A stretch of 40,478 nt of DNA from Candidatus Peribacteria bacterium RIFOXYB1_FULL_54_35 (GCA_001787755.1 MFYJ01000009.1:1-40478), one strand, 5' to 3'; shown: positions 8,239-16,649, numbered from the stretch's first letter. Notes: generated from the sequence alone by a model not told the origin. A program made the numbers and translations.

Positions 8239-10121
8239 TTCCTGCTCTGCTTCCGGCAAAAACCTTCGCAGCGGCACTCGCGCTCGTCGCCATCGTCTTC
8301 CTGCCTCTCGATGCCGTCGGTTTCACCCTGCCGAAGATCTTCTGCATCTCTCTTGCGGGTTTCCTGGGGGCGCTAGCCGCTTTACGCGATCCGGAACGGG
8401 ACATTCTTTCGATGCTCCTGACCACCTGGACGGGCCGGTTCTTTCTTGCGCTGGCCGCCATCACGGTACTCTCGCCGCTCTGGTCCATCGCGCCCATCCT
8501 GAGCATCGTTGGCTCGCCTCCACGCTTCCAGGGCGCCATCACGCAGGTTGCGTATTTCTCCATCGCGATCGGCGGGCTCGTTTCCGTGCAGCGGGAGGGA
8601 TCGCGCTCCGCACTCGTGCGGGCCATCGTCATTGCCAATGCGATCGTTGTGCTCTACGGGATGCTGCAGGCGGCAGGACTCGACCCTTTCGCAGGGGTAT
8701 GGAGGGGTGAACTCTTCCTCGGGCGCGTCTTCTCCACCATCGGCCAGCCGACGATGCTTGGGAACTTCCTGCTCCTCACTTTGCCGTTCGTTGCGTGGCA
8801 GATGCGTGAGAGCACCGGGGACAGGCGGTACGCGGGTGGTGTGCTCACATTCCTCAATCTCGCCATACTGCTTGCGACCGCCAGCCGTGCTGCGGTGCTG
8901 GGGCTCCTCGTTGCCGGGGTGCTCTGGATGCTCACGATGCCCTGGCCAGCCGATATCCGGCCTGACCGTCGGGTGTTTGTGGCCTGTGTGCTCATCATCG
9001 TTTCGCTCGCCGGTATCGCTACATGGTCATTCTCCAACCGCTTCAGCAGTGCAACGCAGCAATTCCTCTCGTTCGGAGTCCGCGGTGTTCTCTGGGAGAG
9101 TGCGGCATCGATGGCGAAGGAGCGGCCCTCCGGCTACGGTCTCGGGACGGTCGGGCTCGTCTCGCCGCGGTTCCTCTCGCCGGGGCTCTACGAAGGGGAG
9201 TCGCTCACGGTGAAAATCGATGACGTGCACAGCGAGCCCCTCCAGATCCTCGTTTCGCTCGGCTTGCCGGGAATACTGCTCACTTTCGGATTCCTCGCGC
9301 TCCTGCTCGCCGGGCTCTGGAGGAACCGCACAGGGCACCCGCTCCTGCCGGTTCTCCTCGTCGCGCTCGCAGGAACGCATGCGAGCTTACTCTTCGGCGT
9401 GGCCGGTCCCGCGACGGGCGCGTTCCTCTGGCTGCTCTCGGGCATGGCGCTCGGATCGTTGCCGTCTCCGGCGTGCCCAGCACCAGGTGGAAGCCTTGGT
9501 ACTGTGGCGCTGGGACGGCATCCGTCTTTCACGAGGTGCCTGCTCTCTGCGGCGGTGGCCGGTTCCTTCATCACTGCTATTGTCAGCGGTTGGTGGCTCG
9601 TTGCCCGTGTGCACCGTGAGCGCTCGGAAGCAATTCTCCGCGGCGGTGCGACGCTGGCGGCGGCGAATGCTTCGATACGTACTGCAGTGATCTTCCCCTA
9701 CGACCGGCAGATTCTCATCGAAACTGCGGAAACAGCCCTGCTGGCGTTGGAACGCACGGAGGACCCTGTCGTGGCCGATCATCTCCATCGCGCGGTCCAC
9801 GAAACCATGGAACAGCTCTCGACGTTGACAAGCGGTCAGGATGGCATGGTGCCGCTGCTTCTCGGATGGCAGGCTGCAATCCGCGGTGATGTCGGGAGTG
9901 CCGATCGGTTCTTCACGGAAGCGCGGGTGATGCGTCCTATTGATGTCACCGTCTATCGCATCGCCGCGCACGGGTACTTGCTCCTCGGTGACAGAGTGCG
10001 CGAGCGGGAGACCCTCCAGGCTCTCGCAGCGCTGCTGCCGCCAGCATGGAACGATCCTTCGTCTCCGCGCGGACGGATCCTGCGCAAGGAAAATCCCTGG
10101 CTGGAGCCGCTGTTCCAGTAG
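8217..10121 (+). CDS. O-antigen ligase/polymerase family membrane protein (Wzy_C-like)
   Basis: A 634-residue integral membrane protein with about a dozen hydrophobic helices in the first 440 residues and a soluble helical C-terminus. The large periplasmic loop after 'FLSFGVRGVLWESAASMAKERPSGYG' and the following 'DDVHSEPLQILVSLGLPGILL' segment match the Wzy_C/O-antigen ligase family, in which the loop carries the conserved 'W' and 'xHN/HS...l.E.G..G' elements. Such proteins join or polymerise lipid-linked glycans at the outer face of the membrane, or transfer them to proteins (PglL-like). The C-terminal part (about 480-634) looks TPR-like. Beside SLH genes, it may make or attach a surface glycan. 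The ATG at 8217 was chosen over an upstream in-frame start at 8187 because the hydrophobic helix begins right after it. Confidence 0.8.
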   Translation: MNTLTRSIPALLPAKTFAAALALVAIVFLPLDAVGFTLPKIFCISLAGFLGALAALRDPERDILSMLLTTWTGRFFLALAAITVLSPLWSIAPILSIVGSPPRFQGAITQVAYFSIAIGGLVSVQREGSRSALVRAIVIANAIVVLYGMLQAAGLDPFAGVWRGELFLGRVFSTIGQPTMLGNFLLLTLPFVAWQMRESTGDRRYAGGVLTFLNLAILLATASRAAVLGLLVAGVLWMLTMPWPADIRPDRRVFVACVLIIVSLAGIATWSFSNRFSSATQQFLSFGVRGVLWESAASMAKERPSGYGLGTVGLVSPRFLSPGLYEGESLTVKIDDVHSEPLQILVSLGLPGILLTFGFLALLLAGLWRNRTGHPLLPVLLVALAGTHASLLFGVAGPATGAFLWLLSGMALGSLPSPACPAPGGSLGTVALGRHPSFTRCLLSAAVAGSFITAIVSGWWLVARVHRERSEAILRGGATLAAANASIRTAVIFPYDRQILIETAETALLALERTEDPVVADHLHRAVHETMEQLSTLTSGQDGMVPLLLGWQAAIRGDVGSADRFFTEARVMRPIDVTVYRIAAHGYLLLGDRVRERETLQALAALLPPAWNDPSSPRGRILRKENPWLEPLFQ

Positions 10122-10162
10122 ATGCGTGACTGATGTGTCGCCCTAGCTACGCCGGTCATGCG

Positions 10163-10250
10163 TTGCTCGTTGGCTCATTTGCCTGTGCTCTCGTTTCCTC
10201 GTTCGGTCGTTGTAACGAGGAACGAGCCAACGAGTGAACGATCCAACGAA
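10163..10250. repeat. CGTT/AACG-rich inverted repeat cluster
   Basis: CTCGTTTCCTCGTT (10190-10203) pairs with AACGAGGAACGAG (10214-10226) with one bulged base. CTCGTTGGCTC (10166-10176) pairs perfectly with GAGCCAACGAG (10224-10234), so the two foldings compete. Related 'ACGAGCCAACG' sequence recurs at about 33950-33972, upstream of pheS. It may serve as a transcription end between the convergent genes on either side, though no T-tract is seen. Confidence 0.55.
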
Positions 10251-10583
10251 CTATTCCGGAAACTCCGGTGCCACCACCCCCGTCTCCTTATCCACGCGGT
10301 ACCAGTTGAAGGTGGCGGTGTGCCCGTCTTTCACCTCGTACACCTGCACCAGCCACTCTCCGTTCTCCAATTGCACATCGACGTGTGCCGCGGCACCCGC
10401 TTCTATGAGGGTGCGTTCGTACGCCTGCACTTCCGGCAGGGCGCGCACGGCAGCGACGGCCGCTTCCTGCGGGATATCCTGTCGGGGTTCTCTGGGTGTG
10501 GCTGCAGGAGCACAACCTGCGAGCATGAGGGTGCAGACACACCCGAGCGAGTACACCATCGGTCTGGACATGGGGTTGCTCAT
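10251..10583 (-). CDS. Small lipoprotein, function unknown
   Basis: A 110-residue lipoprotein precursor. The ATG at 10583 gives a positive start, a hydrophobic segment and the lipobox LAGC at about residues 22-25, so a lipid-modified Cys is expected. The mature part has an Ala/Glu-rich helix followed by a beta-rich stretch (VDVQLENGEWLVQVYEV, then ATFNWYRVDKETGVV) that resembles a PepSY-like or small cystatin-like fold, often found in exported inhibitors and binding proteins. An upstream in-frame extension to 10724 is unlikely because it would bury the signal peptide. A -10 hexamer (TATGCT, 10600-10595) lies 11 nt before the ATG. No neighbour suggests a specific role. Confidence 0.65.
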   Translation of the reverse strand: MSNPMSRPMVYSLGCVCTLMLAGCAPAATPREPRQDIPQEAAVAAVRALPEVQAYERTLIEAGAAAHVDVQLENGEWLVQVYEVKDGHTATFNWYRVDKETGVVAPEFPE

Positions 10584-10594
10584 TGTTGAGTTCC

Positions 10595-10600
10595 AGCATA
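10595..10600 (-). promoter_or_regulatory. -10 hexamer of a leaderless promoter
   Basis: TATGCT lies 11 nt upstream of the lipoprotein ATG at 10583, with no Shine-Dalgarno sequence. The position matches the pattern seen at several other genes in this window and helps decide the start codon. Confidence 0.45.
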
Positions 10601-10910
10601 CTCCATGGAGGACAGATGTCACGTCGCGCGGGGTTCGCAGCAGGGGATCGGGGAGTGCGGAACTTGTGGTATCCTGTCCACTGTCACCCTCCGGCAAAGC
10701 TCGTCGCTCGTTTGCGCTGGGCATTGTCGAAGTGCTTCCGCGTCATCGAAAGAAGTGTTTCCTTCGGGGAGGGGCTCAGGGTCAAGCGCGGAGGCTTGCC
10801 CCCCGCGTGTGTGACAGAGCTCCACGGAGGGGGAATGAGGAGCGTACCTCAATACTGATGGAGAAACTGCAGCCAAGCACAGAGTTCTTCTTCATCAGAA
10901 AGCCAAAAAC
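10601..10910. other. Gene-free spacer
   Basis: About 310 bases between the divergent lipoprotein and exchanger genes. Open frames here show no protein-like features and I see no RNA gene. It contains two short GC-rich stretches with weak self-complementarity near 10765-10830 but nothing I can name. Confidence 0.4.
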
Positions 10911-10919
10911 TGCTATACT
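10911..10919 (+). promoter_or_regulatory. Extended -10 promoter of the cation exchanger gene
   Basis: TGCTATACT is an extended -10 element (TGn plus TATACT). TTCATC, 17 nt upstream at 10891-10896, is at best a weak -35. The ATG at 10940 is 20 nt downstream. Confidence 0.5.
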
Positions 10920-10939
10920 ATACCTACAAACTCACATTC

Positions 10940-11941
10940 ATGGTTGTCCTGCTGCATTGCTTCTTATTCCTGCTTTCCGCCGCAGTCATCTGGGGGCTCT
11001 CGGGCATGCTCGTGAGTGCGACGGATCGCGTTGCCAAGCGCTACAAAAAGCCCGGGTTCGCCGTTGCTTTCCTTGTTCTTGGCATCATGACTTCGATCGG
11101 CGAGGCCTCTGTGTTGGTGAATGCGACCCTCGAGGGTGTACCACAGGTGTCAGCGGGGAATCTTGTTGGTGCCTCGCTTGTGATCTTCCTGCTCATCATC
11201 CCCCTGCTTGCGGTGCTGGGCGGCGGCGTTCCCATGAACGGGTCTCTCAGGACGAGAAGCCTTGTTCTTCTGCTCCTGATCGTGGCATTGCCTTCGTTGC
11301 TTGTGCTGGATGGTGGATTGGACCCGGCAGAAGGCCTTGTGATGATCCTCCTCTATTGCACACTCCTCTACGCGGTCCAGAAGCGCAAACCGGCCGAGGA
11401 AGTCATTGAGCAGACCATACAGCAGGTTGGAGTTGAGCTGTTGCACACACAGAGGTTTCTGCACCGCAGAAAGGCCACAATGTTGGATATCGGGAAGATC
11501 GCGATCGCAGGTGTTCTCATCTTCCTCGCGGGGAGGCTGCTTGTGGATGAATCCGTCTATTTCTCAAATTTACTTTCTATTCCGGCTTCGCTCGTCGGGC
11601 TTATTCTGCTGTCTGTCGGAACGAATATTCCGGAACTCGTCATTGCCATCCGTTGTGTCGTGGGGAGGCACAAGGACATTGCTTTCGGGGACTACATGGG
11701 ATCAGCTGCGGCCAATACGCTGCTCATGGGGTTCCTTGCGCTCGCCAATGGATCATTCAGCCTGGAGCGCAGCGAATTCATTCCCACGTTCTTCCTGCTC
11801 TCGCTTGGCTTGGTGCTGTTCTTCATTTTCTCCCGTTCGAAGCACAATCTTTCGCGCAGAGAAGGCATGACGCTGCTCAGCATCTATGCGGTGTTTTTAA
11901 TTATGCAACTCTCGAATGTCGCGCGGTTTGTGGGTGACTGA
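10940..11941 (+). CDS. CaCA-family Na+/Ca2+ (cation) exchanger
   Basis: A 333-residue inner-membrane antiporter with about ten hydrophobic helices. The two inverted alpha repeats that define the CaCA superfamily are visible: 'GIMTSIGEASVLVNATLEG...GNLVGASLV' at about residues 48-84, and 'SVGTNIPELVIAIRCVVGR...GDYMGSAAANTLL' at about 222-259. Each carries the acidic residue (Glu in 'GEA' and 'PEL') that coordinates the cation. A charged cytoplasmic loop (about 135-170) separates the halves. Family members exchange Ca2+ or related cations for Na+, H+ or K+; which ions are used here cannot be told. The alpha-1 repeat departs from the classic 'G(S/T)S.PE' and reads TSIGEAS, so specificity may differ. 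The gene is followed 50 nt later by a small membrane protein gene. Confidence 0.85.
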   Translation: MVVLLHCFLFLLSAAVIWGLSGMLVSATDRVAKRYKKPGFAVAFLVLGIMTSIGEASVLVNATLEGVPQVSAGNLVGASLVIFLLIIPLLAVLGGGVPMNGSLRTRSLVLLLLIVALPSLLVLDGGLDPAEGLVMILLYCTLLYAVQKRKPAEEVIEQTIQQVGVELLHTQRFLHRRKATMLDIGKIAIAGVLIFLAGRLLVDESVYFSNLLSIPASLVGLILLSVGTNIPELVIAIRCVVGRHKDIAFGDYMGSAAANTLLMGFLALANGSFSLERSEFIPTFFLLSLGLVLFFIFSRSKHNLSRREGMTLLSIYAVFLIMQLSNVARFVGD

Positions 11942-11991
11942 TCATTGCTCTCAGCGTTCGTGCTCTCCTCGGAAACATGGAGGCGTCTGTG

Positions 11992-12261
11992 ATGCCAGCC
12001 TTTCTCCATCTCATTGCCCTCTTTGGCATCTTCCTGCTCATGCGGGCGAAGAGCTCCCCGCCAGATCAGCATCGGCAATGCGCGATGCTGGGTATGTACA
12101 TTGTCATGCTGTTCCTCACAGCCTCTGTGTACTACCTGACCACCGCCTCGGTGGAGGTCTACATGGGGCGCTATGCGGCAGCGACGGGGATCGAACTGCA
12201 TCTCATGGTGTTGCTTGCCTTCTTTGCTGTGCCGGTGCTGTTTGCCCGTGACACGAAGTGA
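11992..12261 (+). CDS. Small three-helix membrane protein
   Basis: An 89-residue protein that is almost entirely three hydrophobic helices (about 4-17, 33-52 and 66-83). I do not recognise the family. I chose the ATG at 11992, not the one at 11977, because GGAGG at 11979-11983 lies 8 nt upstream. This is one of the few good Shine-Dalgarno sequences in the window and fits an internal cistron translated from the exchanger mRNA. It ends 2 bp before the stop of the convergent ketoacyl synthase gene. A role with the cation exchanger is possible but not shown. Confidence 0.6.
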   Translation: MPAFLHLIALFGIFLLMRAKSSPPDQHRQCAMLGMYIVMLFLTASVYYLTTASVEVYMGRYAAATGIELHLMVLLAFFAVPVLFARDTK

Positions 12262-12263
12262 GT

Positions 12264-13796
12264 CTACGGTTCTCCTACGAGTGCCGAGACATTCGTCCCG
12301 CCAAAACCCATAGAAGTAATGATTGTCTTACCCTTTGGAGCAAGTTTCTCATTTCTGCGGCACAGCATTCCGTCTGCAGTGGCACAGAGGTCTTCCGGGT
12401 CGATGACCAAACCTTCCACTCTGCTGATGTCAGGATTCAATTCTTTCAAGCGGGGATCTACCTTCTCAGTACTCGGGAGCCCTGCGATGATTCTTTTTCT
12501 CATTGCTTCCACAGCGTCTATCACACTCATAATAAACGCAGCACCAAGAGTATGCCCGATTCTCTCTTTATTTCCTGTTCCTATATACAATCCCTCTCTT
12601 GCCACTCTTCCAAGGGCCTTTGCAGTGGCATTGAGCTCGTTGATTGCTCCTGCCTCCGTTCCTGTGCCATGTGTGAAGTGTACGAGCTGGTCATGAAAAG
12701 CGGATATTTGCAGGCCAATGTTTTCAAAGAGTTGCTCCATTAATGCCGATTGGCCGGTGACGGTTCCGTCAGCGAGAGTTTTTCCAGTGAATTCAAGAGG
12801 CTGGCAGGTATTTGTAGAAACTCCATGGACTGTTGCCAGAGGTTCAATTCCCAAATGATCCGCAAGGTTTCTCCGCATGAGTACCACGAGCCCCGCAGCG
12901 TCCCCAGGCACAAATCCGTCCCGGTCGGCTCCGAAAGATGTTAATGCATGCTCAGCACCTCTTCCTTTTCGCCAGCCACGCGAAAGAGCTCCCATGGAGT
13001 CGAAGGGGATCATTGTTGTGACAGATCCTGTCACATATTCGCTCCCGCCTACGATGGCAATATCAGTATTATTTCCTGCAGCTCTTATCGCGTTCATGCC
13101 GTTGATCATGGAGATGCCCGAAGCCGAGCAGGCGGAGTTGGAACTGTTTTGGGAGCCTTTGATCCCAAAAGCCGAAGCCAGTTGAGCGGCGGCCATATTC
13201 CCGAGGTTCTGGAGCAGCCACCTCGGCCTGTAATTTTTCCCCAATCTTTCGTTGTTTGGTGCGTCCAGGAAATTCATGAATTGCTCTTCGAGTCCTGTGA
13301 CGCAGAATCCTGCGCCGCTGGCGACGTCTATCATTGCCCTTTTTGCCATGTCAGATCGCATCCTCCCGTTATCCGCGAATAATTCCGGCAGGAGTTCCTG
13401 AATCTGCTTCAGTGCAAGGTAGGCCTGGACGATGGGGGTTCCAACAAGTTGATTTTTCCCGCGGAAGAACGAATCAGGATACGGTTTGTGGTTCTCTTCC
13501 GGATTCGGGAAGAACTCAGCAGGAATAACTCCTCCTGCGCCGCATTTAAATGTGTTCCGAAAGAACGCTGCTCTCTCCTCTGGTGCTGTGATCCCTTTTG
13601 CCTCTGCCATTTGGTCAAAATTGGGCAAATCTTCCGGCCTCAGTTCCCGCAGTCCGGTTTTGTAGGTGCCATCTTCAATAGCTGCAACAGCGGAGTCGTA
13701 CGATTCTTGGGGATTCCTGCCAGTGGAACAAATGCTGCCTGTGGAGACAATGACAACGTCGTTTCCATCCCGGTCAAAGGGTGATCGTTCTGGCAT
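12264..13796 (-). CDS. Beta-ketoacyl synthase (FabF/KAS II-like)
   Basis: A 510-residue thiolase-fold condensing enzyme. The Cys-His-His triad is complete: Cys223 in SNSACSASG, His376 in THGTGTEAG and His415 in ERIGHTLGAA. The C-terminal GFGGTNVSAL block is also canonical. FabF-type enzymes extend acyl-ACP with malonyl-ACP. This one is about 100 residues longer than a usual FabF (about 410), mostly through extra N-terminal sequence (about 30-115), and so resembles the larger ketoacyl synthases linked to polyketide or unusual lipid pathways. No acyl carrier protein, reductase or dehydratase gene is nearby. Lone condensing enzymes are notable if this is a CPR genome, because these bacteria generally lack a complete fatty-acid synthesis pathway. 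It runs opposite to the genes on both sides. Confidence 0.88.
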   Translation of the reverse strand: MPERSPFDRDGNDVVIVSTGSICSTGRNPQESYDSAVAAIEDGTYKTGLRELRPEDLPNFDQMAEAKGITAPEERAAFFRNTFKCGAGGVIPAEFFPNPEENHKPYPDSFFRGKNQLVGTPIVQAYLALKQIQELLPELFADNGRMRSDMAKRAMIDVASGAGFCVTGLEEQFMNFLDAPNNERLGKNYRPRWLLQNLGNMAAAQLASAFGIKGSQNSSNSACSASGISMINGMNAIRAAGNNTDIAIVGGSEYVTGSVTTMIPFDSMGALSRGWRKGRGAEHALTSFGADRDGFVPGDAAGLVVLMRRNLADHLGIEPLATVHGVSTNTCQPLEFTGKTLADGTVTGQSALMEQLFENIGLQISAFHDQLVHFTHGTGTEAGAINELNATAKALGRVAREGLYIGTGNKERIGHTLGAAFIMSVIDAVEAMRKRIIAGLPSTEKVDPRLKELNPDISRVEGLVIDPEDLCATADGMLCRRNEKLAPKGKTIITSMGFGGTNVSALVGEP

Positions 13797-13877
13797 ATAT
13801 ACATCAATACGTGGTTAAAGAGTACATGTCAATTCTTCTCTTCGCGAGTCTCTGACTGAGAAAAAATAGAATACATG

Positions 13878-13883
13878 TATACT
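13878..13883 (+). promoter_or_regulatory. -10 hexamer before the ZIP transporter
   Basis: TATACT lies 16 nt before the ATG at 13900, with TG directly in front of it. No Shine-Dalgarno is present. It supports transcription starting close to the gene. Confidence 0.4.
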
Positions 13884-13899
13884 TTCACATGTGCATACT

Positions 13900-14712
13900 A
13901 TGCTTAGCACTTTTGCCAATTTACATCCGGTTGCCCAGGCTCTCATTGCGACTCTGTTCACATGGGGGCTCACTGCACTGGGTGCGAGTTTGATCCTCTT
14001 CGTCAATACGATGAACCGGAAGATTCTGGATGCCATGCTTGCATTCACCGGGGGAGTGATGATTGCGGCAAGCTTCTGGTCTCTGCTGGAGCCTGCCATC
14101 GAGATGTCTGCCAGTGGGCCGTTCCCGCGGTGGGTGCCTGCTGCGGTAGGTTTCACTGTTGGTGGTCTTTTCATCGGCATCATTGATCGCACCGTTCCGC
14201 ATTTGCATCTGTATTTCCCTATGAAAGAGGCAGAAGGTATTCACACGACATGGAGGAAGACTACGCTGCTCATTCTGGCCATTACCATTCACAATATTCC
14301 GGAGGGGCTCGCGGTCGGAGTCGCGTTCGGGGCGCTCGCAGCGGGAGTGGAGTCCGCAACGCTTACGGGAGCAATTGCGCTCGCGGTCGGCATAGGCATT
14401 CAGAATTTTCCTGAGGGGTTTGCTGTGGCTGCTCCCCTCAGGCGCGAAGGAATCTCCCGTCGCAAGAGTTTCTGGTATGGCCAGCTCTCTGCCACAGTGG
14501 AACCGCTTGCAGGAGTACTCGGTGCTGCTGCCGTTATTCTGATGCAGCCGCTCCTACCCTATGCGCTCGCATTTGCAGCCGGGGCAATGATCTTTGTGGT
14601 GGTGGAGGAGGTGATTCCGGAGAGCCAGCGTGCAGGGAATACAGACATTGCAACCACAGGAGCAATGCTCGGTTTCCTCATTATGATGACGCTGGATGTG
14701 GCACTCGGATAG
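13900..14712 (+). CDS. ZIP-family metal transporter (GufA/ZIP11-like)
   Basis: A 270-residue inner-membrane transporter with about eight hydrophobic helices. The paired metal-site motifs of the ZIP family are clear: 'HNIPEGLAVG' at about residues 131-140 in TM4 and 'QNFPEGFAVA' at about 168-177 in TM5. 'VEEVIPES' near residue 240 is a third acidic motif in a late helix. A His-containing loop (PHLHLYFP, about 100-107) precedes TM4, as in many metal-binding variable loops. ZIP proteins bring Zn2+, Fe2+ or other divalent cations into the cytoplasm. The GTG at 13891 is in frame, but the ATG at 13900 is better placed relative to the -10 at 13878. The gene ends 3 bp before the convergent protease gene. 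Confidence 0.9.
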   Translation: MLSTFANLHPVAQALIATLFTWGLTALGASLILFVNTMNRKILDAMLAFTGGVMIAASFWSLLEPAIEMSASGPFPRWVPAAVGFTVGGLFIGIIDRTVPHLHLYFPMKEAEGIHTTWRKTTLLILAITIHNIPEGLAVGVAFGALAAGVESATLTGAIALAVGIGIQNFPEGFAVAAPLRREGISRRKSFWYGQLSATVEPLAGVLGAAAVILMQPLLPYALAFAAGAMIFVVVEEVIPESQRAGNTDIATTGAMLGFLIMMTLDVALG

Positions 14713-14715
14713 GAG

Positions 14716-16089
14716 TTACTCCTGCATGATGCGGAGCAAACTTTCAAGCTGCATTTTCTCTTTTGTGCTCAGTGCCCCAGAGCTCCGTGCAATCCTGTAC
14801 TGCTCCAGAGCTTCTGCCATGTAATGTGTCTGGGCATAATCGAGGGCGAGTCTCGCATGGATGTAAGGGTCTGAAAGCGTTGAAAGCACATTGTTGTAGA
14901 GGGCAATGGCCCGAGTATATTGCTGCTCTTCTTCGTAGAGTTTCCCGAGTTCAAGCACGTATGCGGTGGCTTCCGGTGCATCTGCTGTAACCTTCTGCAG
15001 GAGTTGCACTGCCTGGTACTGCTGCCCATTTGCTGCGAATGTCCGTGCGGACTTCACCTTCTGGTAGCGCAGTCGCTCTGCCTCAAAGTTTTCATTGTTC
15101 TGGAAGTCGTTGTTCTTCTCTCTTTCTTTCCAGTACGTGAGGTAGAGTTCCTCGCCTGACTCCAGTTTTTCCCAGTACTTCTGGTCCATCTTCCCACCTG
15201 ATCTGCTGTAGAAGTATTGCTGGAGGTAGCGCACGGCGTTTAGGAGCGGCTGCTCGTTTCTTGCCCATTGGGAGAGTTGTTCGTATTCAGTGAACATGGC
15301 CGCTGCAATCGTTGCCTGATCCTCGTCCACTCCCGCTTCTTTCCCGTATGAACTCACGAACCCAAAAGGCCTCTCTGCGTAGAAGTGCTTCTCTGCGATT
15401 TCTTTCAAGGGTATGCGGGTTTCCCACGGCATTTCTCTCCCTTGGTTTTTTGCCTGTAACCAGTCGTAGTTCTCATTGCGCATTCCGCCGTCCGAAATAT
15501 CCATGATGTGAAAAAGTTCGTGGTGCAGTACGGATTCCACGGAGGAAATTCCTATACTTCTGCGGTCGAGGAGGAAGCCGGCAACCTGAACGCCATCGAT
15601 TTCCCAGTCCTTAAACAGGTACAGGAACTGCAGTCCGCTTCCCCAGACGTATTCAACGGGATACTTCGCAAGCCAGCGTTCAAGCTGTTCCAGGTGAATT
15701 TCGAGTACAGAAGGGGAGTAGGCAGTGGCATGCACATCGTATAAATCTGTCAGTGGGTGCGGATTAAACATTCTGATGCTGAAACCGTATGTTTCTTCTA
15801 TGCGATTCCGCGTGCGATTCAGCTGCTCGAGTAACAGGGGATCTATATCCGCTTGTGGCGTATCTACAGCTTCTGCAGATGTAATCTCCACTTGCTGGAA
15901 GTAGTCCAGCTCTTCTGTTCTGTCGAATGGAAAAAGCTCCGTGGCAATGGCATTTCTTTGGTACTGTTTCGACGTGTAGGTCTGTGGGGTATGTTCCAGG
16001 ATTTGCAGGCCGAGGAACCCAAGTGCTGCCAGCAGAAGGATGCTGAGGGCAGAGAGAATGGCCAGAGAAATTGCACGTGGGTCGAACAT
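14716..16089 (-). CDS. Membrane-anchored putative zinc metalloprotease with C-terminal TPRs
   Basis: A 457-residue protein with one N-terminal transmembrane helix (about 9-31), so most of it should be extracytoplasmic. The HExxH zinc motif is H190-E-L-F-H194 inside 'VLHHELFHIMD'. A possible third ligand is Glu256 in 'EAGVDEDQATIAAA', about 60 residues on, as in gluzincin-like putative metallopeptidases. The C-terminal 100 residues form at least two TPR-like helical pairs (around 350-450), presumably for partner binding. It is the last gene of a probable operon with the class A PBP and the small HisKA-like protein; the upstream stop is only 6 nt before its ATG. This context suggests a role in cell-wall or envelope protein processing, which is inference. 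Confidence 0.75.
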   Translation of the reverse strand: MFDPRAISLAILSALSILLLAALGFLGLQILEHTPQTYTSKQYQRNAIATELFPFDRTEELDYFQQVEITSAEAVDTPQADIDPLLLEQLNRTRNRIEETYGFSIRMFNPHPLTDLYDVHATAYSPSVLEIHLEQLERWLAKYPVEYVWGSGLQFLYLFKDWEIDGVQVAGFLLDRRSIGISSVESVLHHELFHIMDISDGGMRNENYDWLQAKNQGREMPWETRIPLKEIAEKHFYAERPFGFVSSYGKEAGVDEDQATIAAAMFTEYEQLSQWARNEQPLLNAVRYLQQYFYSRSGGKMDQKYWEKLESGEELYLTYWKEREKNNDFQNNENFEAERLRYQKVKSARTFAANGQQYQAVQLLQKVTADAPEATAYVLELGKLYEEEQQYTRAIALYNNVLSTLSDPYIHARLALDYAQTHYMAEALEQYRIARSSGALSTKEKMQLESLLRIMQE

Positions 16090-16095
16090 GAGTGT

Positions 16096-16416
16096 TTATT
16101 CGTACGTTGATTCTTCTCCGGCATACCTTATGGTGTCTTTCAGGCGGCTTCCTGCCTGTGCGCAGGCTTTGCGGATTGTATGGAGGAGATCCCGCTGAGC
16201 AGGATTCAGAGCACCGTACTGCCCATCGAGCAGGAGCTCTGCCAGTCCGTCTACCGTCACGAAGTTGTCGTGGATACGGAGCATGTCTATGCTCATGTGG
16301 GCCTGATAGCGCTTATGGAGCTTGAACGTGTGTTCGTGCCAGAGTTTCCAGCACAGGTACAGCACGAACATCTGCGCAACGGCTCCAATACTGACAGCAA
16401 GAATGAGGGCTTGCAT
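16096..16416 (-). CDS. Small membrane protein with a degenerate histidine-kinase-like helix pair
   Basis: A 106-residue protein: one N-terminal transmembrane helix (about 2-24), a basic helical linker, then a segment ending 'GLAELLLDGQYGALNPAQRDLL..I..A...GSRLKDTI'. That segment closely follows the second half of a HisKA dimerisation domain ('aeLLldg.yG.L...Q...L..I..s..RL..li'). The preceding region lacks the HELRTPL phospho-acceptor motif and has only 'IHDNFVTV' there; no ATPase domain follows. It may be a signalling remnant or a dimerising adaptor. I prefer the ATG at 16416 over an upstream frame reaching 16653 because a perfect extended -10 (TGATATAAT) sits 10 nt before it and the extra residues look random. 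It lies 6 nt before the protease gene. Confidence 0.65.
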   Translation of the reverse strand: MQALILAVSIGAVAQMFVLYLCWKLWHEHTFKLHKRYQAHMSIDMLRIHDNFVTVDGLAELLLDGQYGALNPAQRDLLHTIRKACAQAGSRLKDTIRYAGEESTYE

Positions 16417-16426
16417 AAATCTATCT

Positions 16427-16435
16427 ATTATATCA
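16427..16435 (-). promoter_or_regulatory. Extended -10 promoter, leaderless
   Basis: TGATATAAT on the minus strand is a perfect extended -10 element, with TTCAAT (16455-16450) as a weak -35 at 17 nt spacing. The predicted start is about 16420, four bases before the ATG at 16416. Confidence 0.65.
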
Positions 16436-16649
16436 CAAATTTGGGTTGTATTGAATATTGGGGATATCGCGCCCGAACTGTGATCCTGATCACTGCGGTA
16501 TAGTTCTCTGTCCGTATGATAGAAATGCTTACTCCTTTCCTCTTTCTCACTATGGACGGTGGATGCTGCAAATGACACGCAGAACGTTTCGGACGGTAGG
16601 GTGGATGCACTCCACAGGAAAACTGGGCAGGAACCGGTTTTCCTGTAGA

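Noticed and set aside
10234-11409. A 391-codon plus-strand frame across the lipoprotein and exchanger genes
   Set aside because: It runs antisense to a lipoprotein with a good lipobox and then out of frame through the CaCA exchanger, whose alpha repeats are clear.
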